Shown in pieces: positions 15,650 through 23,686 of a DNA stretch of 33,824 nucleotides. Within the stretch, counting starts at the first letter, position 1. Every line of letters starts with the position of its first letter. Origin of the DNA: an uncultured Solobacterium sp. (lineage in GTDB: Bacteria > Bacillota_I > Bacilli_A > Erysipelotrichales > Erysipelotrichaceae); assembly GCA_900546285.1 (NCBI GenBank), contig URCJ01000019.1, positions 1 to 33,824 of the forward strand, given 5' to 3'. Made by a program: the position numbers and the translations under genes. The notes beneath the pieces are model-generated. The model was not told where the DNA came from. It saw only the letters and a list, made by a program, of their open reading frames with translations, and searched no databases.

Positions 15650-16471
15650 ATGACACTTGGAGAAAATATTGTACGTCTTCGCACAAATAAAAATTGGTCA
15701 CAAAGCGATCTTGCTGAAGCATTGGAAGTATCAAGACAAAGTGTTTCTAAATGGGAGACTGATACTTCTATTCCGGAGCTTGATAAGTTATTAAAACTTT
15801 CTGAACTTTTTGGTGTGACTCTTGATGAGCTTGTTAATGGTGAGGAAATTTCAAAGGTAGGGGTTGTGTCTGTATCAGAACATGAAAAGCATCATTCTAT
15901 TGTTGGAATGGTTTTGTTGTGTACTGGTGTTGTCATAATGATTCTTTGTTTATTATTTGCTGGGGATTTACTAGCAGGGCTTTTGCTTGCATCACCATTT
16001 ATGATTTGTGGTGTTATTTGTTTTGTGGTAAAAAAGCATGTTGGATTATATTGTGCTTGGATAGTTTATCTTTGTGTCGATCTTTATTTGCGTTTTGCGG
16101 CAGGCCTATCTTGGACAACTATCTTTATGACCCATATTTGGATAGCGCAAATGAATTATGCAAGACTTGTTATTGCTTGGGTGCAATTTATTGGCATGAT
16201 CACAATGATAGTTTGTACAGCGTGTTCCTATAGGACATTAAAGTTACCTATGACAAAGAAAGAGGTAACGTGGTTAATTATTGGTTGGTTTGTTGTAATA
16301 GTTATGTTACCAATTATAATGAGTTATGGCGTTATGCCGCTATGGATGGATGATTTAGAAAGTTACAATAATTTATACTTCTTTATCAATATTTTATACA
16401 GCTATTTAAGATTGGCTCTTGTTAATGTATTACTTGTACGTAGTCTTGCTGTTTGGCGTATGAGGCGTTAG
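15650..16471 (+). CDS. XRE-family regulator with multi-span membrane domain
   Basis: A 273-aa protein. Residues 1-65 form a helix-turn-helix (LGENIVRLRTNKNWSQSDLA, then EVSRQSVSKWETD), with the typical follow-up LDKLLKLSELFGVTLDELVNG. The remaining 200 residues contain about six hydrophobic helices (for example MVLLCTGVVIMILCLLFAGD and WLIIGWFVVIVMLPIIM). Such membrane-anchored regulators are common in Firmicutes and are thought to sense envelope or antibiotic stress. AAAGGAG at 15635-15641 supports the ATG at 15650. It stands alone; function unknown. Confidence 0.82.
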   Translation: MTLGENIVRLRTNKNWSQSDLAEALEVSRQSVSKWETDTSIPELDKLLKLSELFGVTLDELVNGEEISKVGVVSVSEHEKHHSIVGMVLLCTGVVIMILCLLFAGDLLAGLLLASPFMICGVICFVVKKHVGLYCAWIVYLCVDLYLRFAAGLSWTTIFMTHIWIAQMNYARLVIAWVQFIGMITMIVCTACSYRTLKLPMTKKEVTWLIIGWFVVIVMLPIIMSYGVMPLWMDDLESYNNLYFFINILYSYLRLALVNVLLVRSLAVWRMRR

Positions 16472-16550
16472 ATACAGTATAAATAAGTATTTATTTTAGT
16501 ATGAATATTTGCTTACTTTTTTATTGGTTGCAGATAAAAACTATTTACTG

Positions 16551-16564
16551 TGAAAGCGTTTTCA
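16551..16564 (+). promoter_or_regulatory. CcpA catabolite-responsive element (cre)
   Basis: TGAAAGCGTTTTCA fits the Firmicutes cre consensus at every defined position and is palindromic around CG. It lies about 140 bases before the predicted -10 of the peptidase leader, so it predicts carbon-source control of that gene, or of the XRE gene that ends 80 bases earlier. Confidence 0.7.
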
Positions 16565-16700
16565 GATTGTATTGATTTGTGATAAATAATTACATTTTTA
16601 AAAGGCGGAATTATTTTCACTTATTGTTTTGTTTTTTCATCAAAAGGTCAAAATAGTTGCATTTTCGTTAATTTTCAGCATGTATATTCAAAATTTTGTA

Positions 16701-16792
16701 TGATAGAATGAGCATGTAATGTATTTAGCTAGATTCATTTAGAAATTAAAATAGATGTGATATGGATTATCTATTTTAATGGCTCTTTTTTT
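16701..16792 (+). promoter_or_regulatory. Promoter plus attenuator-like hairpin, or a small RNA
   Basis: TGATAGAAT (16701-16709) is an extended -10. Downstream, ATTAAAATAGAT (16745-16756) and ATCTATTTTAAT (16769-16780) form a perfect 12-bp stem. GGCTC and seven Ts (16786-16792) follow. Transcripts starting near 16715 would stop here after about 75 nt unless read through into the peptidase gene. Confidence 0.5.
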
Positions 16793-16848
16793 CGGTGTAA
16801 ATGTTTTTAGCTGAAAAAAATAATTAATTAAAAGAAGGAAGATGGAAA

Positions 16849-19338
16849 ATGAAACTATTTAAAATCGTTCTTTCTCTTTTACTTGCTCTTTCGTTAGTAG
16901 GGTGTTCAGGTAAAGAAAAGAATGTTGCTGTTACTGGAAGCTATGTAGCTGAAAAGCTTGGTATTGAAGTTGCGGATGGCGAGGCTGCCGTTTCTAATCA
17001 AGATGCTGTTAAGGCTTTATTAGAATGGACTGGTTTGAGTGAAGAAGCTTTAGGTGATTATCCAAATGATTATAATGCTTTTGCAGAAAGCTTAGGTTTG
17101 TTTTCTGATGATATTGATCTTGATACCCAGATTATGAGTGAAGATTTCAATACTATGATGGATGTTGTATCAAAGGTTAAGGATGCTGTAACAAGCGACA
17201 AGCTTGAACCGTTGTTCATTAATGGTATGGCTCAACCAATCTTCCCTTATACTAAGGGTACAACTAAGGGCTATACTAATGAAAATAGCGATGTACTTCG
17301 TTATAGCGTATATGTTGAAACTGATTATGATACAGATGGCGATGGAAAGCTAGATTTAGTTAAGGCTGTTGTTCAATTGCCTAAGTCTGCTGCTGAGGGT
17401 AACTATAAGGCAGCTACTATTTTTGAAGCTCGTCCATATATTTCAGGATGTTCAAGTGGTGAGTCAATTGATGGTTTACCAGGTGAGGGTGTTGGCTTTG
17501 ATAACAACTTACTACATGCTCAACCAGCGGCTCGTACACCAGAGGGTGAAATGACTACTCTTGAAGTTGCTGCTAAAGCTACTCAAGATGAATGGTTCTA
17601 TTTCAGCCCATATGAAGGTATTACTGACTATGAAGATATCGATTGGTATGATTATTTCTTAGCTCGTGGTTTCGCAGTTGTGTTGTCAGCTGGCATTGGT
17701 ACTAATAATTCTGAGGGTTTTGAGACTTGTGGTAGTGATGTTGAAATTGATGCATTTGCTGCAATTATCGAATGGTTAACAGGTGATCGTGTAGCTTATA
17801 CTGATAAGGAAAACAATATCGAAGTTAAGGCTGATTGGTCAAATGGTAGCGTTGGTATGACTGGACGTTCTTATGCTGGTACTACTCAATTTGGTTTAGC
17901 TGCAACAGGCGTTGAAGGCTTAAAGACTATTGTTCCAGTTTCTGGTATTGCTAGCTGGTATGATTACTATAACTGTCAAGGTGTAAATATCGGTACTGAT
18001 GAGCAAATCGCTGGTTTGGCTATGTATTGTGCTGGACGTTATCTTGATAAGGAAGATTGGGCTACTATTGAAGAAAGCTATGGTGCTTACTTACATCAAT
18101 TAGCTAAAGATATGTTCGCTAATGGTAACGACTATAATGATCTTGCTTGGTCTAATCGTGATTATACATTGGGCGATGGTTTTAAGTGTAGTGCTTTAAT
18201 CGTTCAAGGATTAAATGACTATAATGTACGTACTAAACAAGCTGAGATGATGTATAACTCATTTAAGGCTGCTGGGTTAGATGTTAAGATGTTGATGCAT
18301 CAAGGTGACCATATTACTCCAACTCATCAAGATACTCATGCTCCAATTCCAGATGAAAATGGTGAATTAGAAATCACTGATGATATGTGGATTGCTCAAG
18401 TTGGTTGGATGGAACCTGGTACTTATACAATTTATGATGATGTTGCTGGTTTCTCAATTCCAATTGCAGGCCATAGTTATGATGATATTTTAAATGCTTG
18501 GTATTGCCATTACTTATATGGTCTTGATAATGGTATTGAAGAAAAATTACCAGAAGCTTTAGTTCAAAGTAACTTAGATGAAAACAAGTGGGTTTCTTAT
18601 GATTCATATGCTAGCAAGAATAAGGCTGAGATTACTGTTTCTGATAAAGAAGAAGTAACAATCAGCGCTGATTATGCTGCTGCAGGTTTGGATTTACAAG
18701 ATGATGAGGCTATGGGACATGATGAATTTGTTTCTAAGGTTCCTTCTTCTGCAAATGTTATTTTCCAAACAGAAGTCAAGAATGATTTAACTATTAAGGG
18801 TACAGTTGAAGTAGACTTTAGTGCTGCTCTTGCTCATGCTAGCGAGGGTGCAGATAATAATCTTATTATTAATGCTTTACTTGTTGATTTAGATGATGAA
18901 GATTTCACTCTATTTGATAAGCCGGGTTATCATGTTGATACATATGTTGTTGAAGGTGGTGAGGGTAATCACTGGATGGGTTCTGGTGTAACTAAGATGG
19001 ATATCAAGAATTTTGCACCAATGCAAAGAGATTATAAAGTTATCGCAGAAGGGTGGGTAGATTTGGCTAATCCTGATTCTGGATTTGCTTCTGCTACTTC
19101 TGCAGGTTCAATTGTTCCATCTGTTGGTGAATATCATGATTACACAATGTTCTTACAACCAAATGTATATGAAGTAACTGCAGGTCATAGATTAGCAATC
19201 GTAATTACTGCTTATGACCCAGATACTTATACACCAGTAGATAGAGATTATAGTTTCTCTGTTAAGACTGATACAGTTAAGGCTATTCTTCCAGTTGCTA
19301 CAGATAGTGTTGCACTAGAAGCTACAATGGCTAAATAA
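16849..19338 (+). CDS. Secreted lipoprotein, Xaa-Pro dipeptidyl-peptidase (PepX, S15) family
   Basis: An 829-aa serine peptidase-like protein. The N-terminus is a lipoprotein signal (MKLFKIVLSLLLALSLVGCS) with lipobox LVGC, Cys at residue 20, so it should be anchored outside the membrane. A helical N-terminal region is followed by the alpha/beta-hydrolase core: oxyanion-side GRSYAG with Ser341, Asp457 (GLNDYNV) and His488 (QGDHITP). The C-terminal third is beta-rich, as in PepX. The family removes X-Pro dipeptides, but cocaine-esterase-like and acyl-transferring relatives share the fold. Classical PepX is cytoplasmic, so the lipoprotein form is unusual. Upstream cre and attenuator elements suggest nutritional control. 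A good terminator follows. Confidence 0.88.
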   Translation: MKLFKIVLSLLLALSLVGCSGKEKNVAVTGSYVAEKLGIEVADGEAAVSNQDAVKALLEWTGLSEEALGDYPNDYNAFAESLGLFSDDIDLDTQIMSEDFNTMMDVVSKVKDAVTSDKLEPLFINGMAQPIFPYTKGTTKGYTNENSDVLRYSVYVETDYDTDGDGKLDLVKAVVQLPKSAAEGNYKAATIFEARPYISGCSSGESIDGLPGEGVGFDNNLLHAQPAARTPEGEMTTLEVAAKATQDEWFYFSPYEGITDYEDIDWYDYFLARGFAVVLSAGIGTNNSEGFETCGSDVEIDAFAAIIEWLTGDRVAYTDKENNIEVKADWSNGSVGMTGRSYAGTTQFGLAATGVEGLKTIVPVSGIASWYDYYNCQGVNIGTDEQIAGLAMYCAGRYLDKEDWATIEESYGAYLHQLAKDMFANGNDYNDLAWSNRDYTLGDGFKCSALIVQGLNDYNVRTKQAEMMYNSFKAAGLDVKMLMHQGDHITPTHQDTHAPIPDENGELEITDDMWIAQVGWMEPGTYTIYDDVAGFSIPIAGHSYDDILNAWYCHYLYGLDNGIEEKLPEALVQSNLDENKWVSYDSYASKNKAEITVSDKEEVTISADYAAAGLDLQDDEAMGHDEFVSKVPSSANVIFQTEVKNDLTIKGTVEVDFSAALAHASEGADNNLIINALLVDLDDEDFTLFDKPGYHVDTYVVEGGEGNHWMGSGVTKMDIKNFAPMQRDYKVIAEGWVDLANPDSGFASATSAGSIVPSVGEYHDYTMFLQPNVYEVTAGHRLAIVITAYDPDTYTPVDRDYSFSVKTDTVKAILPVATDSVALEATMAK

Positions 19339-19348
19339 TTAGTCAAAT

Positions 19349-19383
19349 AAGCACATCAAAATAAAATTGGTGTGCTTTTTTAT
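19349..19383 (+). terminator. Terminator of the PepX-family gene
   Basis: AAGCACATCA (19349-19358) pairs with TGGTGTGCTT (19368-19377), with one wobble, around a 9-nt loop. A T-run follows. Confidence 0.85.
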
Positions 19384-19394
19384 ATTTAAAGAGT

Positions 19395-19400
19395 GATAAT
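19395..19400 (+). promoter_or_regulatory. -10 box of a probably leaderless gene
   Basis: GATAAT is preceded by T and followed after 6 bases by the ATG at 19407. No Shine-Dalgarno sequence is seen, which points to transcription starting at the start codon. Confidence 0.45.
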
Positions 19401-19406
19401 TTAAAC

Positions 19407-20171
19407 ATGCTTAATAATCATTTGATCTTAGATTTCTCACATGTATATTGTGATGAAAAGATACCAAAAAACGATAAGGTTCTCTGGATTGATTGTTCTG
19501 ATATTAGAGAATGCGATTTGTATTGTTCTAAGGGTGCAGAAGAAGAAATCAAATCTAGGATAAAACCTTATGGAATTCATGGCATTCATTTTATAGATTC
19601 AGGTAATTATCATTATGTGACAAAAATTATGACTGATTTTATTGAACAAGAATTTTTATTGATTTTGTTTGATCACCATACTGATATGCAAAAGCCCATG
19701 ATTGATGATATGACTAGTTGTGGTGATTGGGCAGGTAAGGTGATAAAAACAAATCTATTGTTACAACAGTTGGTTTTGATTGGACCACAGGATGATGATA
19801 TTTCACAAGTTCTAAATGAAAAGGGTATTAAAGAAAAACTTTTAACTATTTCAGCGGAAGAAATTCAAAGTGGAGAAGATAAAAGCAAGATATCTAGGAT
19901 AAAAAAGAATCTTCCAGTGTATATTTCTATAGATAAGGATATATTGGATGAAGAATATTCTATGACAAATTGGAGTCAAGGTAAAATGTCATTATCTATA
20001 TTGGAGCGTTTACTGATGCCGATTTTAAAAAATGAAAAGATTTTGGGTATTGATATTTGTGGAGAGTGCAGGCAGGATATACCATTTCCACAGTATTTAG
20101 AGGCAGAGGAAATTAATGGAGAAACAAATAAAGAATTATTTGATTTTCTTATACATTATCTGCATATATAA
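19407..20171 (+). CDS. Arginase/ureohydrolase-fold protein
   Basis: A 254-aa protein of the ureohydrolase superfamily, whose members (arginase, agmatinase, formiminoglutamase) hydrolyse guanidino groups with a binuclear Mn site. Metal-ligand motifs can be read in order: FDHHTDM (family FDAHxD), SCGDWAG, and SIDKDILDEEY (family SIDxDxxDP, though the Pro is missing). The ending ILGIDICGECRQ resembles the final DxxE-type motif. It is shorter than arginase (about 300 aa), and its N-terminal GGDHS motif is not seen, so the substrate could differ. No RBS; likely leaderless. It is monocistronic, after the peptidase terminator. Confidence 0.75.
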   Translation: MLNNHLILDFSHVYCDEKIPKNDKVLWIDCSDIRECDLYCSKGAEEEIKSRIKPYGIHGIHFIDSGNYHYVTKIMTDFIEQEFLLILFDHHTDMQKPMIDDMTSCGDWAGKVIKTNLLLQQLVLIGPQDDDISQVLNEKGIKEKLLTISAEEIQSGEDKSKISRIKKNLPVYISIDKDILDEEYSMTNWSQGKMSLSILERLLMPILKNEKILGIDICGECRQDIPFPQYLEAEEINGETNKELFDFLIHYLHI

Positions 20172-20374
20172 AAGTAAATGATTGTTGTGAGTTAGTGTTA
20201 ATTATTCGAAATAATTTAAAATTTTTAACACATAATGTTATTTATAAATGCGCAACCAAGGGAATGGACTGCTTTGGGTGTTTGAATTTTTAATATTGGC
20301 GAACGTAAAATCGATTATTAAAAGTAATGTTCATTCATTGTGTATGTAACTGATAGATGATTATTTTCATAAAA
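20172..20374. other. Intergenic stretch without recognisable content
   Basis: No reading frame or RNA motif that I can support. A locally more GC-rich piece near 20248-20283 translates to nothing recognisable. The repeats begin at 20375. Confidence 0.4.
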
Positions 20375-20473
20375 ATCTTGAATAAATGCACATTTTTGAG
20401 TTTTAAAATCTTGAAGAAATGCACTTTTCTTACTAAAATAATCTTGAAGAAATGCACTTTTGCTATAAGATTG
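20375..20473 (+). repeat. Three 33-bp tandem repeats before the DUF4143 ATPase gene
   Basis: ATCTTGAAkAAATGCAC occurs at 20375, 20408 and 20441, exactly 33 bases apart (about three helical turns). Each copy is followed by a T-run and a more variable spacer. The third unit ends 10 bases before the ATG of the ATPase gene and includes its RBS region. The layout suggests an operator array or a recognition repeat. Confidence 0.75.
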
Positions 20474-20483
20474 AGGTGTTTTA

Positions 20484-21815
20484 ATGTATTTTAAAAGAAA
20501 AGTATATGATCAATTGTTGGAATGGAAAGAAAAATATGCTGATAAATATGCTGTATTACTTGAGGGAGCAAGGCGTGTAGGTAAATCAACGATTGCTGAA
20601 CAGTTTGCTAAAAATGAATACAAAGCATATATTTCGATAGATTTTTCTGATATTTCAAATGAGGAAATTGCTTGTTTTGATGATATTAATAATTTAGATA
20701 TGTTCTTTTTGCGTTTACAAGCAATAAGAGGGGTTGATTTATATGAACATGATTCTATTATTATTTTTGATGAAGTTCAATTATTCCCTAAGGCAAGACA
20801 AGCGATTAAGCATTTGGTAAAGGATGGTAGGTATCATTACTTGGAAACTGGTTCTTTAATATCTATTAAGAGGAATGTTAAAAACATTTTGATACCATCG
20901 GAAGAAATGAAGATAGAAGTTTATCCTATGGACTATGAAGAATTTTGTCTTGCGACAGGTAAAAATTATACTTTGTTGGAAAAAATATATAAATTAAATA
21001 AAAGCATTGGACAAGAAACTAATCGTAAGTTAATGAGAGATATAAGGCTTTATATGGCCGTTGGCGGGATGCCACAAGCGGTTGAAAGCTTTATTAATGG
21101 CGATAATTTTGCCGTGATTGACCAAATAAAAAGGCAAATAATTAAACTATATGAGGATGATTTCAAGAAACTAGATCCATCAGGCAATTTGTCTGCAATT
21201 TATCATTCAATACCGGCGCAGTTATCAAAGAGTTCTAAAAAGTATCGTATTCCTACCACTATAAAGAAAAGAAAAACATCTAAAGATGAAAGAATGATAT
21301 ATGAGTTAATCGATACAAAAACTATATTGCCTTCATATAATTCGACGGACCCTAGGGTTAGTTTGACACTTTCAAAAGACCTGGACAGTTATAAATTGTA
21401 TATTGCAGATATCGGACTATTTGTTACGTTGATGTTTATTGATAGACCATCTGTTGAAAATGAAATTTATTCAAAACTTTTATCAGATAAGCTTCCAGCT
21501 AATCTAGGATATTTGTACGAAAATTTAGTTGCACAAATGATTGCGGCTTCTGGTAGAGAATTGTATTATCATACATGGGAAAAGCGGGATAGTACGCACT
21601 ATTATGAAATAGATTTTTTAATATCTAATGGCGCAAAAATATCAGCTATCGAAGTAAAATCTTCTGGGACTGGGAAGCACGAATCTTTAAGCGAATTTGA
21701 AAAGAAGTATTCGAAGCATGTAAAAGATTGTGTTATTCTTTCACAAAAAGATATCGGAAACGACAACACTATCAAATACTTTCCAATATATCTAACACCG
21801 TTCTTGTGTAAATAG
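20484..21815 (+). CDS. AAA-family ATPase with DUF4143 domain
   Basis: A 443-aa protein. The N-terminal AAA_14 domain has Walker A GARRVGKST (residues 28-36), Walker B IIIFDEVQLFP and a sensor-like YLETGSLIS. The C-terminal DUF4143 region ends in a PD-(D/E)XK-like arrangement (EIDFLIS then AIEVKSSG), suggesting a nuclease fold. These ATPases are widespread, variable and often found near mobile or defence genes; their activity is not established. GAGGTG 6 bases before the ATG is the RBS. The gene is monocistronic, with a repeat array as its upstream region. Confidence 0.87.
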   Translation: MYFKRKVYDQLLEWKEKYADKYAVLLEGARRVGKSTIAEQFAKNEYKAYISIDFSDISNEEIACFDDINNLDMFFLRLQAIRGVDLYEHDSIIIFDEVQLFPKARQAIKHLVKDGRYHYLETGSLISIKRNVKNILIPSEEMKIEVYPMDYEEFCLATGKNYTLLEKIYKLNKSIGQETNRKLMRDIRLYMAVGGMPQAVESFINGDNFAVIDQIKRQIIKLYEDDFKKLDPSGNLSAIYHSIPAQLSKSSKKYRIPTTIKKRKTSKDERMIYELIDTKTILPSYNSTDPRVSLTLSKDLDSYKLYIADIGLFVTLMFIDRPSVENEIYSKLLSDKLPANLGYLYENLVAQMIAASGRELYYHTWEKRDSTHYYEIDFLISNGAKISAIEVKSSGTGKHESLSEFEKKYSKHVKDCVILSQKDIGNDNTIKYFPIYLTPFLCK

Positions 21816-21937
21816 ATAAATGAATGAGTTAACTGTATAAAATAGTAGCTAAATATTGAGTGTTGGCATATTTTGTATATAAAATAATGTAAAATATTAA
21901 CGTATTAATTGATTAAAAATATTAGGGAGGGTTTTCA

Positions 21938-22927
21938 ATGAACGTTACTGAAATCAGACGTCCGGTTGATATGGAGAGAATTACAACACCGGAATTGGCA
22001 CAAAAATTTATCGATGAGCAAATCGCTTTAATTAAGGAACAAGTTGGTGATAAGAAAGTTCTTTTAGCTTTATCTGGTGGTGTTGATTCTTCTGTTGTTG
22101 CTGCACTTTTAATTAAGGCTATTGGCCAACAACTAGTTTGTGTTCATGTTAATCATGGTTTATTACGTAAGGGCGAGCCTGAACAAGTTGTTGAGGTGTT
22201 CCGTAATCAAATGAACGCAAATTTAATTTATGTGGATGCTACAGATCGTTTCCTTGAAAAGTTAGCAGGTGTTGCTGATCCTGAGACTAAGAGAAAGATA
22301 ATTGGTGGTGAATTTATTGAAGTGTTTGCTGAAGAGGCAAGAAAGCTTCAAGGTATTGAGTTTCTAGCTCAAGGTACAATTTGGCCAGATATTCTTGAAT
22401 CTGAAGATGGCATTAAGGCGCATCATAATGCCGGTGGCCTTCCTAAGGATATGGAATTTGAATTGGTTGAACCAGTTAGAATTTTATTCAAGGATGAAGT
22501 TCGTGTAGTTGGTGAAACATTAGGCTTACCTCATGATATGGTTTATCGTCAACCATTCCCAGGTCCAGGCTTGGGTGTAAGATGTCCAGGTGCTATTACA
22601 CGTGATCGTTTAGAGGCTGTTCGTGAGTCTGATGCGATTCTTCGTGAAGAGTTTGCTAAGAATGGTTTAGAGGAAAAGGTATGGCAATTCTTTACAGTAG
22701 TTCCTGAATTTAGATCTACTGGTATTAAAGATGGTAAGCGTGCGTTTGAATGGTGCTGCATTGTTCGTGCAGTATGTTCAATTGATGTTATGACTGCTAC
22801 CGTTGCTGAAATTCCTCATGATGTAATGGTTCATATTACTGATCGTATTACTCATGAAGTAGCAGGTATTAATCGTGTATTGTTTGACTATACACCTAAG
22901 CCTACAGGTACTGTTGAATTTGAATAA
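21938..22927 (+). CDS. Stand-alone GMP synthase ATP-pyrophosphatase (no glutaminase domain)
   Basis: A 329-aa protein equivalent to the synthetase half of GuaA. It has the PP-loop LSGGVDSSVVAALL near residue 50, the XMP/dimerisation motif PFPGPGLGVR and the C-terminus KPTGTVEFE. In place of the glutaminase domain is a short 35-residue lead (NVTEIRRPVDMERITTPELA). GGGAGG before the ATG and an intact frame show it is not a truncated pseudogene. It could use free ammonia or an unlinked glutaminase subunit, as in archaeal two-subunit GMP synthase. No amidotransferase gene is adjacent. Full-length guaA is at 10684. Confidence 0.9.
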   Translation: MNVTEIRRPVDMERITTPELAQKFIDEQIALIKEQVGDKKVLLALSGGVDSSVVAALLIKAIGQQLVCVHVNHGLLRKGEPEQVVEVFRNQMNANLIYVDATDRFLEKLAGVADPETKRKIIGGEFIEVFAEEARKLQGIEFLAQGTIWPDILESEDGIKAHHNAGGLPKDMEFELVEPVRILFKDEVRVVGETLGLPHDMVYRQPFPGPGLGVRCPGAITRDRLEAVRESDAILREEFAKNGLEEKVWQFFTVVPEFRSTGIKDGKRAFEWCCIVRAVCSIDVMTATVAEIPHDVMVHITDRITHEVAGINRVLFDYTPKPTGTVEFE

Positions 22928-22933
22928 ATAATA

Positions 22934-22958
22934 AAAAAGCCGAGAGGCTTTTTATTAT
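22934..22958. terminator. Bidirectional terminator between guaA-like and HAD genes
   Basis: AAAAAGCC (22934-22941), loop GAGA, GGCTTTTT (22946-22953) with A/T flanks on both sides. Convergent genes end at either edge. Confidence 0.85.
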
Positions 22959-23581
22959 TTGATTAACTTGAGAAGATCAATCGGCTTATCAAAGATATAT
23001 TTAGAGTTAAGAGGGAATGAAGATACACTTCCCCATTTTGCATATCCAAAGTCTATAGAGGCATTATTGGCTGCTTCTTGATCAGATGATGAATCTCCAA
23101 TATAGATTACTTCATTTGAAGATAGTTTTAATCTTTCTAGACATTTTAATAATGGCTCAGGATCTGGCTTATGCTTAATTGTGTCTTCTGCTAAGATAGC
23201 TGTGTCCATGTATTTGTCGATTCCTTTTGAACAAACATCTATTTCATATTGTTTGTGTTTTTTGGCAGAAACAATAGCTTGTTTAATACCATTCTTTTTA
23301 AATGTTTCAAATACCTCCATAAATCCATCATAAAGAATAGCACCGCCTTCATATTCGTTGACATATTTTACCCATCTTGCATAAGTGCTGATAGGGTCTT
23401 TGATGTTTAGCTCTTCCATTACTTTCATTCCAGGATAAGAATAAAATTTAAGCACTTGATCAAAAGTCCATCTTTCGCCAGTTTCTTCTTCAATAATTCT
23501 TAATAATGGATACATATTCATGTCTAGCGTGTTTAGAATTGTTCCATCAACATCATAAATGATTGCTTTGTATTTGTTCAT
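22955..23581 (-). CDS. HAD-superfamily phosphatase (phosphoglycolate phosphatase-like)
   Basis: A 208-aa hydrolase with all HAD motifs: motif I DVDGT (nucleophile and acid Asp), motif II IVSAK, the motif III lysine in KHKPDP, and motif IV YIGDSSSD. A helical cap lies between motifs I and II, as in the Gph/PGMB group. Likely substrates are small phosphoesters such as phosphoglycolate or sugar phosphates. No Shine-Dalgarno sequence is seen before the ATG. A TAAAAT hexamer 6 bases upstream suggests a leaderless message. Confidence 0.88.
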   Translation of the reverse strand: MNKYKAIIYDVDGTILNTLDMNMYPLLRIIEEETGERWTFDQVLKFYSYPGMKVMEELNIKDPISTYARWVKYVNEYEGGAILYDGFMEVFETFKKNGIKQAIVSAKKHKQYEIDVCSKGIDKYMDTAILAEDTIKHKPDPEPLLKCLERLKLSSNEVIYIGDSSSDQEAANNASIDFGYAKWGSVSSFPLNSKYIFDKPIDLLKLIK

Positions 23582-23587
23582 ATTTTA

Positions 23588-23595
23588 ATTTTACA
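23588..23595 (-). promoter_or_regulatory. Probable -10 for a leaderless HAD transcript
   Basis: On the minus strand TG-TAAAAT is followed by 6 bases and the ATG at 23581. This is the same spacing as at 8628 and 19407. Confidence 0.4.
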
Positions 23596-23686
23596 TTAAG
23601 GTTGCTATTATTTAATTATATATTCATGGCGAAAACCCATAGGAGCAGCCAGACTGAGAATTAAGGAATTATAAAGGTGTATGAAT

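Larger units (their letters stand above)
16472..16848 (+). other. Long regulatory region before the PepX-family gene
   Basis: 377 bases without a gene hold a cre box (16551-16564), a likely -10 (TAGAAT, 16704-16709) and a terminator-like hairpin (16745-16792). A purine-rich RBS (AAGGAAG) lies just before 16849. I see no small coding frame. Confidence 0.6.

Noticed and set aside
20375..20473. CRISPR array
   Set aside because: Only three units, with very short 12-16-base spacers and no cas genes nearby. They lie tightly against a promoter/RBS, so an operator array is more likely.
21816..21937. Purine riboswitch before the short GMP synthase
   Set aside because: None of the conserved purine-aptamer loop sequences is visible in this AT-rich 120-bp leader.
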